From Flavobacteriales bacterium (GTDB taxonomy: Bacteria; Bacteroidota; Bacteroidia; Flavobacteriales_F; PHOS-HE28): a stretch of 36,584 nt of DNA. The DNA lies in NCBI GenBank assembly GCA_013360395.1, contig JABWBQ010000029.1:1-36584 (forward strand), read 5' to 3'. A model generated the notes under the pieces. That model worked only from the letters and a program-made list of their open reading frames with translations. It was not told the DNA's origin and did no database searches. Made by a program: the position numbers and the translations under genes. Below are positions 1-7,601 of the stretch, piece by piece; position 1 is the first letter of the stretch, and every line of letters starts with the position of its first letter.

Positions 1-249
1 GATGTGGTCGTACCGGGTGCCCCGCAGCGCGCGGATGATCCGCACGAGGTCCGCGTTCTTCGCCCTGCGCTTGTCCCACACGAAGAGGCGGTGCAGGAAC
101 GGATGCCCGTCGAAGAGCCCTTCATTGCCTTGGCGCACCACCAGGTCGATGGTGGCCTCGGGAAAGAAGGCGTGCAACTTCTCCAGCAGGCCGGTGGCGA
201 GCACCACGTCGCCCAGGAAGGCCGTCTGCACGATCAGGAAACGCTTCAC
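1..249 (-). CDS. Glycosyltransferase family 9 (heptosyltransferase-like), partial
   Basis: The N-terminal 83 codons are present and the gene runs off the left edge of the window. The protein begins VKRFLIVQTAFLGDVVLATG, the typical opening of the GT9 / ADP-heptose:LPS heptosyltransferase family (hydrophobic strand, then a GD-[IV]-[VL] loop). Family members transfer heptose or related sugars during lipopolysaccharide core assembly at the cytoplasmic face of the inner membrane; the exact sugar cannot be told here. The start is a GTG at 247-249 that overlaps the TGA of the upstream CNNM gene as GTGA, so translation is probably coupled. It is the third gene of a minus-strand operon with dapD and the CNNM gene. 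Family assignment is fairly sure, substrate is not. Confidence 0.82.
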   Translation of the reverse strand, partial: MKRFLIVQTAFLGDVVLATGLLEKLHAFFPEATIDLVVRQGNEGLFDGHPFLHRLFVWDKRRAKNADLVRIIRALRGTRYDHI

Positions 250-1526
250 CGGGCGCGCGGGATGATGAGCACCTTGTCGATGCGGTTGCCGTCCATGTCC
301 AGCACCTCCCCGGTGAATTCCTCGTCCTGCACGCGGTCGCCGGCGGTGGGGATGCGCTCCAGGCGGCCCAGGAAGAAGCCTGCGACGGTGGCGTAGCTCG
401 TGGCTTCCTCGTCGATGAGGGTGCGGCCCAGGCGCTGGTTGAGGTCGCCGATGAGCACCTGCCCGTCCACCAACCAGCTGCCGTCGGCGCGCTGCACCAT
501 GGTGGCCGGGTGTTCCTCGTCCTCGTCGGGCAGGTCGCCCACGATGGCCTCGGTGAGGTCGTGCAGGGTGACCACCCCCTCGAACTGGCCGTGCTCGTCC
601 ACCACCAGGGCGATGTACTGCTTGGTGCGCTTGAAGCGCCGGAGGATGTCGAAGGCCTCGGCGCTTTCCGGCACGATGATGGGCGGCACCACCACCTGCT
701 GGAGGGTGAACCCGGGGGTGTCCACCTGCTCCAGGAGATCGCGTGCGCTGAGGGTGCCCTCGATCTCGTCCACCGTGCCCCGGCACACGGGGAACTTGGA
801 GCGCAGGCTGTCGCGCACCTGGGCCACGATCCCGTCCAGCGGCCGGGTGCTGTCGATCCACTCCACCTGGCCGCGGTGCGTCATCAGGGTGCGGGCCCGT
901 TGGGCGCTGAAGCGGAAGAGGTTCTGGTGGGCCTCGCTCTCGGCCTGGTCCAGCACCCCCTGCATGTTGGCCGTGCGGATGATGGCCCGCAGCTCCTCGG
1001 CGCTCAGGCGGTCCCCCCGGTCCTCCTGCTGCGGCACCAGCTTCAGCAGCAGCGTGGTGGACACCGACAGCAGTTTCACGATGGGGAAGGTGGCCAGGGT
1101 GAACACCCGGATGATCGGGGCCGCGAACAGGGCGATGGGCTCCGGTGTGTTGAGGGCGATGGACTTGGGCACCAGCTCGCCCACCACGATGGTGAAATAG
1201 GTGATGCCGCCGATGACCACCGTGAAGGCCGTGTTGTGCGCGTAGGGTGCCAGTACGGGCCATCCCTTCAACGCCTTCGCCAGGTCGTCGGTGAGCGCCG
1301 CTCCGCCGTAGGCCCCGGCGATGATGCCGATCAGGGTGATGCCCACCTGCACCGAGCTGAGGAAGGCCTCGGGGTCGGCCAGCAGCCGCTGCACGATGCG
1401 CGCCCGCCGGTCGCCCTGGTCCACCAGCGCCTGGATGCGCGCCGGCTTCACGCTCACCAGCGCGATCTCGCTCAACGAGAAGAAGCCGTTGAGCAGGGTG
1501 AGCAGGAGGATGACCAGGAGCTCCAT
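246..1526 (-). CDS. CNNM/CBS-domain membrane protein (hemolysin C / CorC-like)
   Basis: A 426-residue protein with the standard order of the CNNM (DUF21) family. An N-terminal membrane domain covers about residues 1-190, with hydrophobic helices near 1-22, 60-80, 100-125 and 130-165 and a conserved GELVPK at 116-121. A pair of CBS domains lies at about 210-335, the second holding VVDEHGQFEGVVTLHDL. A C-terminal CorC_HlyC domain follows at about 345-425. Such proteins are linked to Mg2+/Co2+ efflux or ion homeostasis, with CBS domains sensing adenine nucleotides; the old name hemolysin is misleading. The gene starts 4 nt after the dapD stop and its own stop overlaps the next start, so it sits in the middle of an operon. 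Family call is secure, transported ion is inference. Confidence 0.93.
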   Translation of the reverse strand: MELLVILLLTLLNGFFSLSEIALVSVKPARIQALVDQGDRRARIVQRLLADPEAFLSSVQVGITLIGIIAGAYGGAALTDDLAKALKGWPVLAPYAHNTAFTVVIGGITYFTIVVGELVPKSIALNTPEPIALFAAPIIRVFTLATFPIVKLLSVSTTLLLKLVPQQEDRGDRLSAEELRAIIRTANMQGVLDQAESEAHQNLFRFSAQRARTLMTHRGQVEWIDSTRPLDGIVAQVRDSLRSKFPVCRGTVDEIEGTLSARDLLEQVDTPGFTLQQVVVPPIIVPESAEAFDILRRFKRTKQYIALVVDEHGQFEGVVTLHDLTEAIVGDLPDEDEEHPATMVQRADGSWLVDGQVLIGDLNQRLGRTLIDEEATSYATVAGFFLGRLERIPTAGDRVQDEEFTGEVLDMDGNRIDKVLIIPRAR

Positions 1527-1530
1527 GCCG

Positions 1531-2346
1531 CTACACCGCCACGCCGTGCTCGCGCAGGGCGTCGTTGAGGCTCGTCTTGCGGTCGGTGCTCTCGGTGCGC
1601 CGGCCGATGATGAGGGCGCAGGGCACGCCGTGCTCGCCCGCCGGGAACCGTTTGGGCACCGTGCCGGGGATCACCACCGAACGGGGCGGCACGTAGCCGC
1701 GCATCTCCACCGGCTCCGGCCCGGTGACGTCGATGATGCGCGTGCTGGCGGTGAGCACCGTGTTGGCACCCAGCACGGCCTCGCGCCCCACACGCACGCC
1801 TTCCACCACGATCGCCCGTGAGCCGATGAAGCAGCCGTCCTCGATGATCACCGGGGCGGCCTGCACGGGCTCCAGCACCCCGCCGATGCCAGCTCCGCCG
1901 CTCAGATGCACGCCCTTGCCGATCTGCGCACAGCTGCCCACCGTGGCCCAAGTGTCCACCATGCTGTCCTCGTCCACGTAGGCACCGATGTTCACGTAGC
2001 TCGGCATCAGGATCACCCCCCGCGCCAGGAAGGCGCCGTACCGGGCGATGGCATGCGGCACCACGCGCACCCCCAGCTTGGCATAGCCGTGCTTCAGCTT
2101 CATCTTGTCGTGGAACTCCAGCGGCCCCACCTCGTAGGTCTGCAGCTGACGGATGGGGAAATACAGCACCACGGCCTTCTTCACCCAGTCGTTCACGGTC
2201 CATTCCCCGTCGGGCGTGGCCGGCGGTGTGGCCACCCGCACCTCCCCGCGGTCCAGCTTCTCGATCACCGCGCTGATGTGGTCCACCACATCGGCATCCC
2301 GCAACAGGTCCCGGTCCTTCCAGGCCAGTTCGATCATCTCGTGCAT
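1531..2346 (-). CDS. dapD: 2,3,4,5-tetrahydropyridine-2,6-dicarboxylate N-succinyltransferase
   Basis: DapD transfers succinyl from succinyl-CoA to tetrahydrodipicolinate in the lysine / diaminopimelate pathway, feeding peptidoglycan in the cytoplasm. The 271-residue product is close to the usual length of about 270-275. It has an N-terminal helical domain with WTVNDWVKKAVVLYFPIR and a left-handed beta-helix of hexapeptide repeats from about residue 100 to 235 (MPSYVNIGAYVDEDSMVDTW, GSCAQIGKGVHLSGGAGIGG, VIIEDGCFIGSRAIVVEGV). Two ATGs are possible, at 2346 and at 2337 (fourth codon). A -7-like box ends only 4 nt before the first, which makes the second start or a leaderless message plausible. 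First gene of the dapD-CNNM-GT9 operon and divergent from ruvX. Confidence 0.96.
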   Translation of the reverse strand: MHEMIELAWKDRDLLRDADVVDHISAVIEKLDRGEVRVATPPATPDGEWTVNDWVKKAVVLYFPIRQLQTYEVGPLEFHDKMKLKHGYAKLGVRVVPHAIARYGAFLARGVILMPSYVNIGAYVDEDSMVDTWATVGSCAQIGKGVHLSGGAGIGGVLEPVQAAPVIIEDGCFIGSRAIVVEGVRVGREAVLGANTVLTASTRIIDVTGPEPVEMRGYVPPRSVVIPGTVPKRFPAGEHGVPCALIIGRRTESTDRKTSLNDALREHGVAV

Positions 2347-2350
2347 ACCG

Positions 2351-2358
2351 CAAAGATG
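2351..2358 (-). promoter_or_regulatory. Putative -7 box (CATCTTTG) of dapD
   Basis: CATCTTTG on the minus strand lies 4 nt before the first dapD ATG and 13 nt before the alternative one. It resembles the Bacteroidota TAnnTTTG -7 element apart from the first base. The identical octamer precedes the BatA gene. No clear -33 TTG is seen at normal spacing. Confidence 0.4.
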
Positions 2359-2419
2359 GGCACCGGCGCGTGCGCGGGGGCCGGGGGGCGGGAGCCCTTC
2401 CGTTCACGACCTTCGCGGC

Positions 2420-2836
2420 ATGGGACGCGTGCTGGCCATCGATCCCGGCGCCCGGCGCTGCGGCCTGGCCGTCACCGACCCGCTGCGCCTGATCGCCACC
2501 GCCCTGGACACGGTGGATGCCGGCGCACTGCTGGATCACCTGCGACGCTATCTCCACCGCGAGGCGGTGGACGGCTTCGTGGTGGGCGTACCGCGCGGGT
2601 TGGACGGCGGTCCCACCGACGGCACCGCTCCCGCCCTGGCCCTGGTGGAGTCCTTGCGCAAGACCTTTCCGCAGTGTTTCGTGGAGGTGGTGGACGAACG
2701 TTTCACCAGTGTGCTGGCGGAACGAACCCTGCTTGCGAGCGGCAAAGGCCGCCAGGCGCGTCGTGACAAGGGACAGCTCGACCGCATCAGCGCCACCATC
2801 CTCCTGCAGGACTGGCTCCGGAGGGCGGCGCGGTGA
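2420..2836 (+). CDS. ruvX: Holliday junction resolvase-like RuvX / YqgF nuclease
   Basis: A 138-residue YqgF-family protein with an RNase H-like fold. Family members process the 5' end of pre-16S rRNA and have been proposed to resolve Holliday junctions. Visible motifs: MGRVLAIDPGARRCGLAVTD at the N-terminus with the first catalytic Asp, VVGVPRGLDG in the middle, VVDERFTSVLAE (second acidic site and the ERxTS motif) and a terminal DRISATILLQDWL carrying the third Asp. I chose ATG 2420 because the family begins right at this strand; the open frame extends upstream but without homologous sequence. A GACCTTCG box ends 4 nt before the ATG. Followed by def after 129 nt. Confidence 0.94.
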   Translation: MGRVLAIDPGARRCGLAVTDPLRLIATALDTVDAGALLDHLRRYLHREAVDGFVVGVPRGLDGGPTDGTAPALALVESLRKTFPQCFVEVVDERFTSVLAERTLLASGKGRQARRDKGQLDRISATILLQDWLRRAAR

Positions 2837-2950
2837 CCGTCCGTGCCCGGCCACGTCAGGGTTCGCTGGCCGGTGCGGGACCGCGGAACTGCTCCCGTCG
2901 TTGAGCTACGACATTTCGTGATGGGCGTCCGACCGCCGGACGGCGCGGAG

Positions 2951-2958
2951 TATTTTCG
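2951..2958 (+). promoter_or_regulatory. Putative -7 box (TATTTTCG) of def
   Basis: TATTTTCG ends 7 nt before the def ATG. It matches the TAnnTTTG consensus with one substitution. If transcription starts 5-7 nt after the box, the mRNA begins at or next to the start codon. Confidence 0.45.
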
Positions 2959-2965
2959 CGACCCC

Positions 2966-3559
2966 ATGATCCTCCCCATACGCGCCTACGGCGATCCCGT
3001 CCTCAAGAAGGAGGCCCAGGACATCGAGCCTGGCCATGCGGGATTGGAGCAGTTGATCGCGGACATGTTCGAGACCATGTACGCGGCCAACGGGGTGGGC
3101 CTGGCCGCCCCCCAGGTGGGCCACAGCATCCGCCTCTTCATCGTGGATGCCTCGCCCTTTGCCGAGGATGAGCACGGCAAGCCCATCCCCGAGCAGGCGC
3201 ACCTGGCCGGGTTCAAGAAGGTGTTCATCAATCCGTACATCGTGGAGGAGGAAGGGGAGGAGTGGCCCTTCGAGGAGGGATGCCTCAGCATTCCCGGCAT
3301 CCGCGAGGAGGTGTTCCGCCAGCCGCGGATCGTGCTGCAGTACCAGGATGCGGCGTTCAAGGAGCACGAGGAGGCCTTCGAGGGCTTCGCTGCCCGGGTG
3401 ATCCAGCACGAGCACGATCATCTGGACGGCATCCTGTTCACCGACCACCTGGCGCCGCTGCGGCGCAAACTGCTGCAGGGCCGCCTGCGCGACATCTCGC
3501 GCGGCATCACCGACGCGAAGTACAAGATGCGATTCCCCCCACTGAAGACCGCCCGATGA
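2966..3559 (+). CDS. def: Peptide deformylase
   Basis: Removes the N-formyl group from nascent polypeptides at the ribosome using an active-site metal. The 197-residue product has all three family motifs: GVGLAAPQVG, EEGCLSIP (metal-binding Cys) and QHEHDHLDG (two metal-binding His and the catalytic Glu). Length fits bacterial deformylases. ATG 2966 is chosen because the family starts with this short stretch before AYGDPVLKK; the frame is open further upstream but does not resemble the family. No Shine-Dalgarno is visible, but a TATTTTCG box lies just upstream. The stop overlaps the ATG of the following lipoprotein gene as ATGA. Confidence 0.97.
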   Translation: MILPIRAYGDPVLKKEAQDIEPGHAGLEQLIADMFETMYAANGVGLAAPQVGHSIRLFIVDASPFAEDEHGKPIPEQAHLAGFKKVFINPYIVEEEGEEWPFEEGCLSIPGIREEVFRQPRIVLQYQDAAFKEHEEAFEGFAARVIQHEHDHLDGILFTDHLAPLRRKLLQGRLRDISRGITDAKYKMRFPPLKTAR

Positions 3560-4134
3560 GGACCTTGCTGATACCCGGCCTTCTGGCCCTGTTGCTCACG
3601 GCCTGTGGCGGTGATGCCGCCGACGCACCGGCCACCCCCACCGTCACGGCGGCGCCACCGGCCCCGGAGATGGGCGCCCGCATCCGGGCCATGGAGGATA
3701 CGCTCTTCGCCAAGACCGTCTTCGACCGCCGCGGCGCGCAGGCCCTGCTGGACGTGTACAAGGCCTACGCCAAAGCCTTCCCCAGCGACAGCATGGCGCC
3801 GGAATACCTTTTCCGTGCGGCGGGCATGAGCAAGGGTTTGGGCGGACCGCAGGAGGCCGTGCAGCTCTACGACCGCATCATCAAGGAGTATCCTAAGTGG
3901 GGCCGGCTGGCGGATACCTACTACCTGCGTGCCTTCACCATCGACGCCGACCTCAAACAGAAAGGCCCGGCCAAACAGGCGTACGAGGAGGTGATCGCAC
4001 GTTTCCCGGACCACCGCTTCGCCAAGGATGCCAAGGCGATGATCCAGAACCTGCAGTACACCGACGAGGAGCTGATCGAACGCTTCCGCCGGATGAACGA
4101 CAGCATCGAGGCGGCCGAGGCGAAGGCGCGCTAA
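3556..4134 (+). CDS. TPR-like lipoprotein
   Basis: A 192-residue putative lipoprotein. The signal peptide MRTLLIPGLLALLLTACGG has a lipobox (LLTAC), so the mature protein probably starts at Cys17 and is anchored in a membrane facing the periplasm. After a low-complexity Ala/Pro/Thr linker, residues of about 75-165 form helical pairs resembling tetratricopeptide repeats (YKAYAKAFPSDSMAPEYLFR, AVQLYDRIIKEYPKW, AYEEVIARFPDHRFAKDA), as in BamD- or YbgF-type scaffold proteins. No enzyme motif is present. The start overlaps the def stop (ATGA). The stop overlaps the convergent dihydroorotase-like gene by 4 nt (4131-4134). Specific function unknown. Confidence 0.85.
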   Translation: MRTLLIPGLLALLLTACGGDAADAPATPTVTAAPPAPEMGARIRAMEDTLFAKTVFDRRGAQALLDVYKAYAKAFPSDSMAPEYLFRAAGMSKGLGGPQEAVQLYDRIIKEYPKWGRLADTYYLRAFTIDADLKQKGPAKQAYEEVIARFPDHRFAKDAKAMIQNLQYTDEELIERFRRMNDSIEAAEAKAR

Positions 4135-5423
4135 GCCAGCACTTCCTGCAGCACCGGGCTCCAGTGATGGCGCCCCGCACGCACGATGCCCAACGGCCTG
4201 CCGGTGAGCTGCTGACCGAAGAACGGTGAGTTGTCGGCCCTGCTGACGGCGGTGGGGCGGTCGTACACCCAGCTCATCTCGGGGTCGAACAGCGTGAGGT
4301 CCGCCTCCCCGCCTTCCACCAGGTGGAGCGGCGGCAGGCCCAGCGCCTTGCGCGGGCCATGGGTGAAGCGTTCCACGATGCGGCGCAGGCTCATGTGCCC
4401 CTTGAGGGCGGTGTTGGCCACGGCGAAGGCCGTCTCCAAGCCGCCCATCCCGAAGGCGGCCTGCCCGAACTCCAGCTTCTTGTGCTCGATGTCCTCCGGC
4501 CGGTGATCGCTGCAGATGGTGTCGATGGTGCCGTCCTTCACCCCGTTGCGCAACACCTCGATGGTGGTGGCATCGCGCAGCGGCGGCATCACCTTGTACA
4601 CCGTGTCGAAGCCGCGCAGGCAGCCGTCGTCCAGCAGCAGGTGGTGGGCGGCCACCGAGGCGGTGAGCGCCAGGCCGCGGGCCTTGGCCGCCCGCACCAG
4701 GTCCACGCCCTCGGCCGTGCTCACCGTGGCCACGTGCAGCCGCGAACCCGTGTACTCCAACAGGGCGAGGTCGCGCGCCAGCCGCACCTGCTCGGCCAAC
4801 GGTGCGATGCCGCGCATGCCCAGGCGGGCGCTCAGCGGGCCTTCGTGCATCTGGCCCTGGCCCAGCAGGTCGGGGTCCTGCGCAAAGGCGATCACCGTGC
4901 CGCCGAACACCGTGACGTACTGCAGGGCGAGCAGCAGCACCCGCGGATTGCGCAGCGGCTCCTGATCGTCCGTGAAGGCCACCGCACCGGCCCGGTGCAT
5001 GTCGTACAGCTCGGCCAGCTGCTGTCCCTGCAACCCCTTGGTGAGGCCGCCCAACGGCAATAGGCGCACCACGTGGCCATCGGCCCGGCGCAGCAGGTGT
5101 TCCACGCGGCTGGCGTCATCGATGGCGGGGCGGGTGCTGGGCAGTACGGCCACCGCGGTGAAACCTCCGGCGGCGGCAGCGTCCAACCCGTTGCGCAAGC
5201 CTTCCTTCGGCTCCTCGCCGGGCTCGCGGAAATGGGCCCGCGTATCGGTCCATCCCGGGGAGACATGCAGGCCCGGCAGACGCACTTCCCGCGCATCGCC
5301 CCGGGCCAGCCGTTGCCCGATCCGTGCGATGCGGCCGTCCTGCAGCAGCAGGTCGGCCTCCTGGCCGTGGGCGGGGCCTCCCGGGTCTACGATGTGTACC
5401 TGGCGGAGCAGCGTGGGCTTCAT
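4131..5423 (-). CDS. Dihydroorotase-like protein lacking metal ligands
   Basis: A 430-residue amidohydrolase-superfamily protein that aligns along its length with type I dihydroorotase (third step of pyrimidine synthesis). Key metal ligands are replaced. The usual DxHxHxREPG reads DTRAHFREPG, so the first His is Arg62. The second-strand His (normally in HCED) is Phe180 in IAFAQD. The His of HxxHVST is Thr233 in LHVATVST. His64, Asp152/153 and Asp306 (CSDHRPE) remain. Metal-dependent hydrolysis is therefore unlikely; a structural or regulatory role, as for the non-catalytic PyrC' partners of some aspartate transcarbamoylases, is possible. ATG 5423 overlaps the stop of the upstream BatA gene (ATGA). 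An annotation as active PyrC would be misleading. Confidence 0.85.
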   Translation of the reverse strand: MKPTLLRQVHIVDPGGPAHGQEADLLLQDGRIARIGQRLARGDAREVRLPGLHVSPGWTDTRAHFREPGEEPKEGLRNGLDAAAAGGFTAVAVLPSTRPAIDDASRVEHLLRRADGHVVRLLPLGGLTKGLQGQQLAELYDMHRAGAVAFTDDQEPLRNPRVLLLALQYVTVFGGTVIAFAQDPDLLGQGQMHEGPLSARLGMRGIAPLAEQVRLARDLALLEYTGSRLHVATVSTAEGVDLVRAAKARGLALTASVAAHHLLLDDGCLRGFDTVYKVMPPLRDATTIEVLRNGVKDGTIDTICSDHRPEDIEHKKLEFGQAAFGMGGLETAFAVANTALKGHMSLRRIVERFTHGPRKALGLPPLHLVEGGEADLTLFDPEMSWVYDRPTAVSRADNSPFFGQQLTGRPLGIVRAGRHHWSPVLQEVLA

Positions 5424-7459
5424 GGCGTGGTGCGGATCAGGATGGTCTCGATGGCCAGGAAGAGCAGGGCCAGCACGATGAACCAGGGCCACAGCTTGGT
5501 TCCTCCGTCCACCTCGTTCAAACTTAGCGTGGCGCCGGCCTGCGGGGCGTCCAGCACGCGGTAGGCGGTGAGGCCGCGCTGGGCGAGCTGTTCACGCAGC
5601 TCCTCCACGCTCATGAGGTCGCGCGACGCTTCGGCACGGTCGTTCACCAAGGCCACCATGGCCACCGTATCGGCACCCCGGGTCACGGCGTAGGCGCCCG
5701 CCTCCAGGTCGTCGCCGCCCAACATCAGTTCGGTGCCAGCGGGGCCCCTGCGGGTCTCGGCCACCCGGTCACGCCCACCGGGGCCGCGGAGGGTGAATCC
5801 CACCTCGCCGGCCGGCGGCACGCCGGGCAGCGGCACCTGGTGTTCGGCGCCCAGCACCTGGTACAGGGGGCCCGAGCTCCGGCTTGTTTCGGCCATGCGC
5901 AGCAGGGTGGTGACGAAGAGGGCGTGCCGGATCAGGCCACCGGCCGCCGCAGTGAGCGGGGAGGCGCCCACCAGCACCCGGCCTTCCCCGGCCGCCGAGA
6001 GCGACAGGAAGGGCTTGCCGTCCACGGTGCGCAGGAGCGCGGTGGCCCCATGGACCGGCTGCAGGGCGTAGCGCACGCGCACCGCGGGCAGGTCCACGTT
6101 CCGCGGCAGATGGGTGAACACTTCGCGATGGAACGGCAGGTCCAGGTCGATCCGGTCCATGGCGATGCTGCTTGTATCCCGGGCGCCGAAGGTGGCTGCG
6201 CCCAGGCCGGCCAGCAGGCCGTTATGGTCGGCCACCGGCGGGTCGAACGGCGGGAACAGGGCCAGCGAGCCGCCGGCTTCCACCCGCGCGCGGATCTGCT
6301 CGGCCAGCCCTCCGGGGAGGGCGGTATTGCCGTTCACCACCACCAGGTCGGCTTCGGCCACCGATCCCGGGTCCACCGTGCGCAGGTCGGCGAAGGTGGC
6401 CTTGTAGCTGCTGTCGCTGGCGAACACGGCCCGCAGCGCCTGGTCGCCGTCGGCCAAGGCGCCACCGATCACCAGCACCCGCACCTGGTCCACCACGGTG
6501 TAGGCGATGGGAAGCACATCGTCGAACACGATGGGCGGGTCCTGGATGGAGAGCTCGCCATGGTGGGGGCCGCGACCCACCTGGGCGAAACGCAGCACGG
6601 TGTCCACCGCGGAAGCGGCGCGCACCCCGAAGGTGCCCATGGCACGGACCGCACCATCCACCGTGAGACGCAACGGAATGGACGAAAGGTCGGCGGGGCC
6701 GTGGTTGGTGATGCGGACATGCAGGGCTTCCTGCCGGCCCGCGCGGCGCACCGGACCTTCGAACCACGCCGAGTCGATGCTGAGGTCGGTGGCGTCGCCC
6801 GGCTGGAAGGGCACGATCAGCACCGGCAGCAGGCTGTCGTTGGTCCAGGCATCGAGGTCCACGTTGTGCCGTTGCAGGTCGGTGAAGAGGATGCGCCGCC
6901 GCCCCTGTTCCTCCCCGCGCACCAGGGCCTCGCGCTGGCGGGCCAGCACTTGCGAGAGGGGGCGGGCGTAAGGTCCGGTCTCCACGCGCGACACGGCCTC
7001 CACGGCGTCGTCCCGGCCCAGGAGCATCTGTTGCCGCGCTTCGTACCGGTTGGTCAGCACCTGGAACCGGTCGGTGGCCGCCTGGGCGTTCACGATGTCG
7101 CCGGCCGCCTTGCGCGCCTGGTCCAGCAGCCGCCCTCCGGCGTTCTGCCCGTCCATGCTGTAGCTGTCGTCCACGTACAGGCTCACGGCCTGGCGGCCCG
7201 GCACGGACGTGGTGCCCGGCCGGCGGAGCACCGGCTGCGCGAAGGCCAGCACCAGTGCGGCCAGCGCGGCACAGCGTGCGGCCAGCACCGCCCAGTGCCG
7301 CACCTTCCGCATGCTGCGCGTGCGCCGCGTCACCTCCTCCAGCAGGCGCACGTGGGTGAAGTCGATCCGCTTGAACCGCCGCAGCTGGAAGAGATGGATC
7401 AGGACCGGGATGGCCAGGGCACCGAGCGCCCACAGGAAGGAGGGGTTCAGGAAGGTCAT
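5420..7459 (-). CDS. BatA / vWA-like membrane protein
   Basis: A 679-residue membrane protein. The N-terminus has the BatA (aerotolerance N-terminal) layout: hydrophobic helix at about 6-24, an RRFKRIDFTHVRLLEEV linker, second helix at about 56-78. A von Willebrand A-like periplasmic domain follows, starting SLYVDDSYSM (residues 93-102) with a DxSxS MIDAS metal site. A large soluble region comes next, ending in a C-terminal helix (PWFIVLALLFLAIETILI, about 655-673) and a short tail. Family members are common in Bacteroidota and often lie near MoxR/Bat operons; their role is poorly defined. Here no moxR or other bat gene is adjacent. Instead the stop overlaps the start of the dihydroorotase-like gene, implying coupled expression. 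CATCTTTG ends 8 nt before the ATG. Confidence 0.88.
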   Translation of the reverse strand: MTFLNPSFLWALGALAIPVLIHLFQLRRFKRIDFTHVRLLEEVTRRTRSMRKVRHWAVLAARCAALAALVLAFAQPVLRRPGTTSVPGRQAVSLYVDDSYSMDGQNAGGRLLDQARKAAGDIVNAQAATDRFQVLTNRYEARQQMLLGRDDAVEAVSRVETGPYARPLSQVLARQREALVRGEEQGRRRILFTDLQRHNVDLDAWTNDSLLPVLIVPFQPGDATDLSIDSAWFEGPVRRAGRQEALHVRITNHGPADLSSIPLRLTVDGAVRAMGTFGVRAASAVDTVLRFAQVGRGPHHGELSIQDPPIVFDDVLPIAYTVVDQVRVLVIGGALADGDQALRAVFASDSSYKATFADLRTVDPGSVAEADLVVVNGNTALPGGLAEQIRARVEAGGSLALFPPFDPPVADHNGLLAGLGAATFGARDTSSIAMDRIDLDLPFHREVFTHLPRNVDLPAVRVRYALQPVHGATALLRTVDGKPFLSLSAAGEGRVLVGASPLTAAAGGLIRHALFVTTLLRMAETSRSSGPLYQVLGAEHQVPLPGVPPAGEVGFTLRGPGGRDRVAETRRGPAGTELMLGGDDLEAGAYAVTRGADTVAMVALVNDRAEASRDLMSVEELREQLAQRGLTAYRVLDAPQAGATLSLNEVDGGTKLWPWFIVLALLFLAIETILIRTTP

Positions 7460-7601
7460 CCGCTGGGCAAAGATGCGGCGGATGCACCGGCCATCCGCCG
7501 CACCACGCCGGGCCGCGCTCTTCCACGTCCTCCGGTCCTGTCAAGCTCTTTGGGGACCGGGATCCGGCACTTCCGTCGATGATCCGGTGTAACTCGTCGA
7601 A
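7460..7601 (+). other. Divergent intergenic region, BatA gene / FG-GAP gene
   Basis: 142 nt between divergent genes. On the minus side CATCTTTG at 7468-7475 is the likely BatA -7 box. On the plus side I see no good TAnnTTTG element; CTCTTTGGG near 7547-7555 is only a weak resemblance. No hairpin or repeat stands out. Confidence 0.4.
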
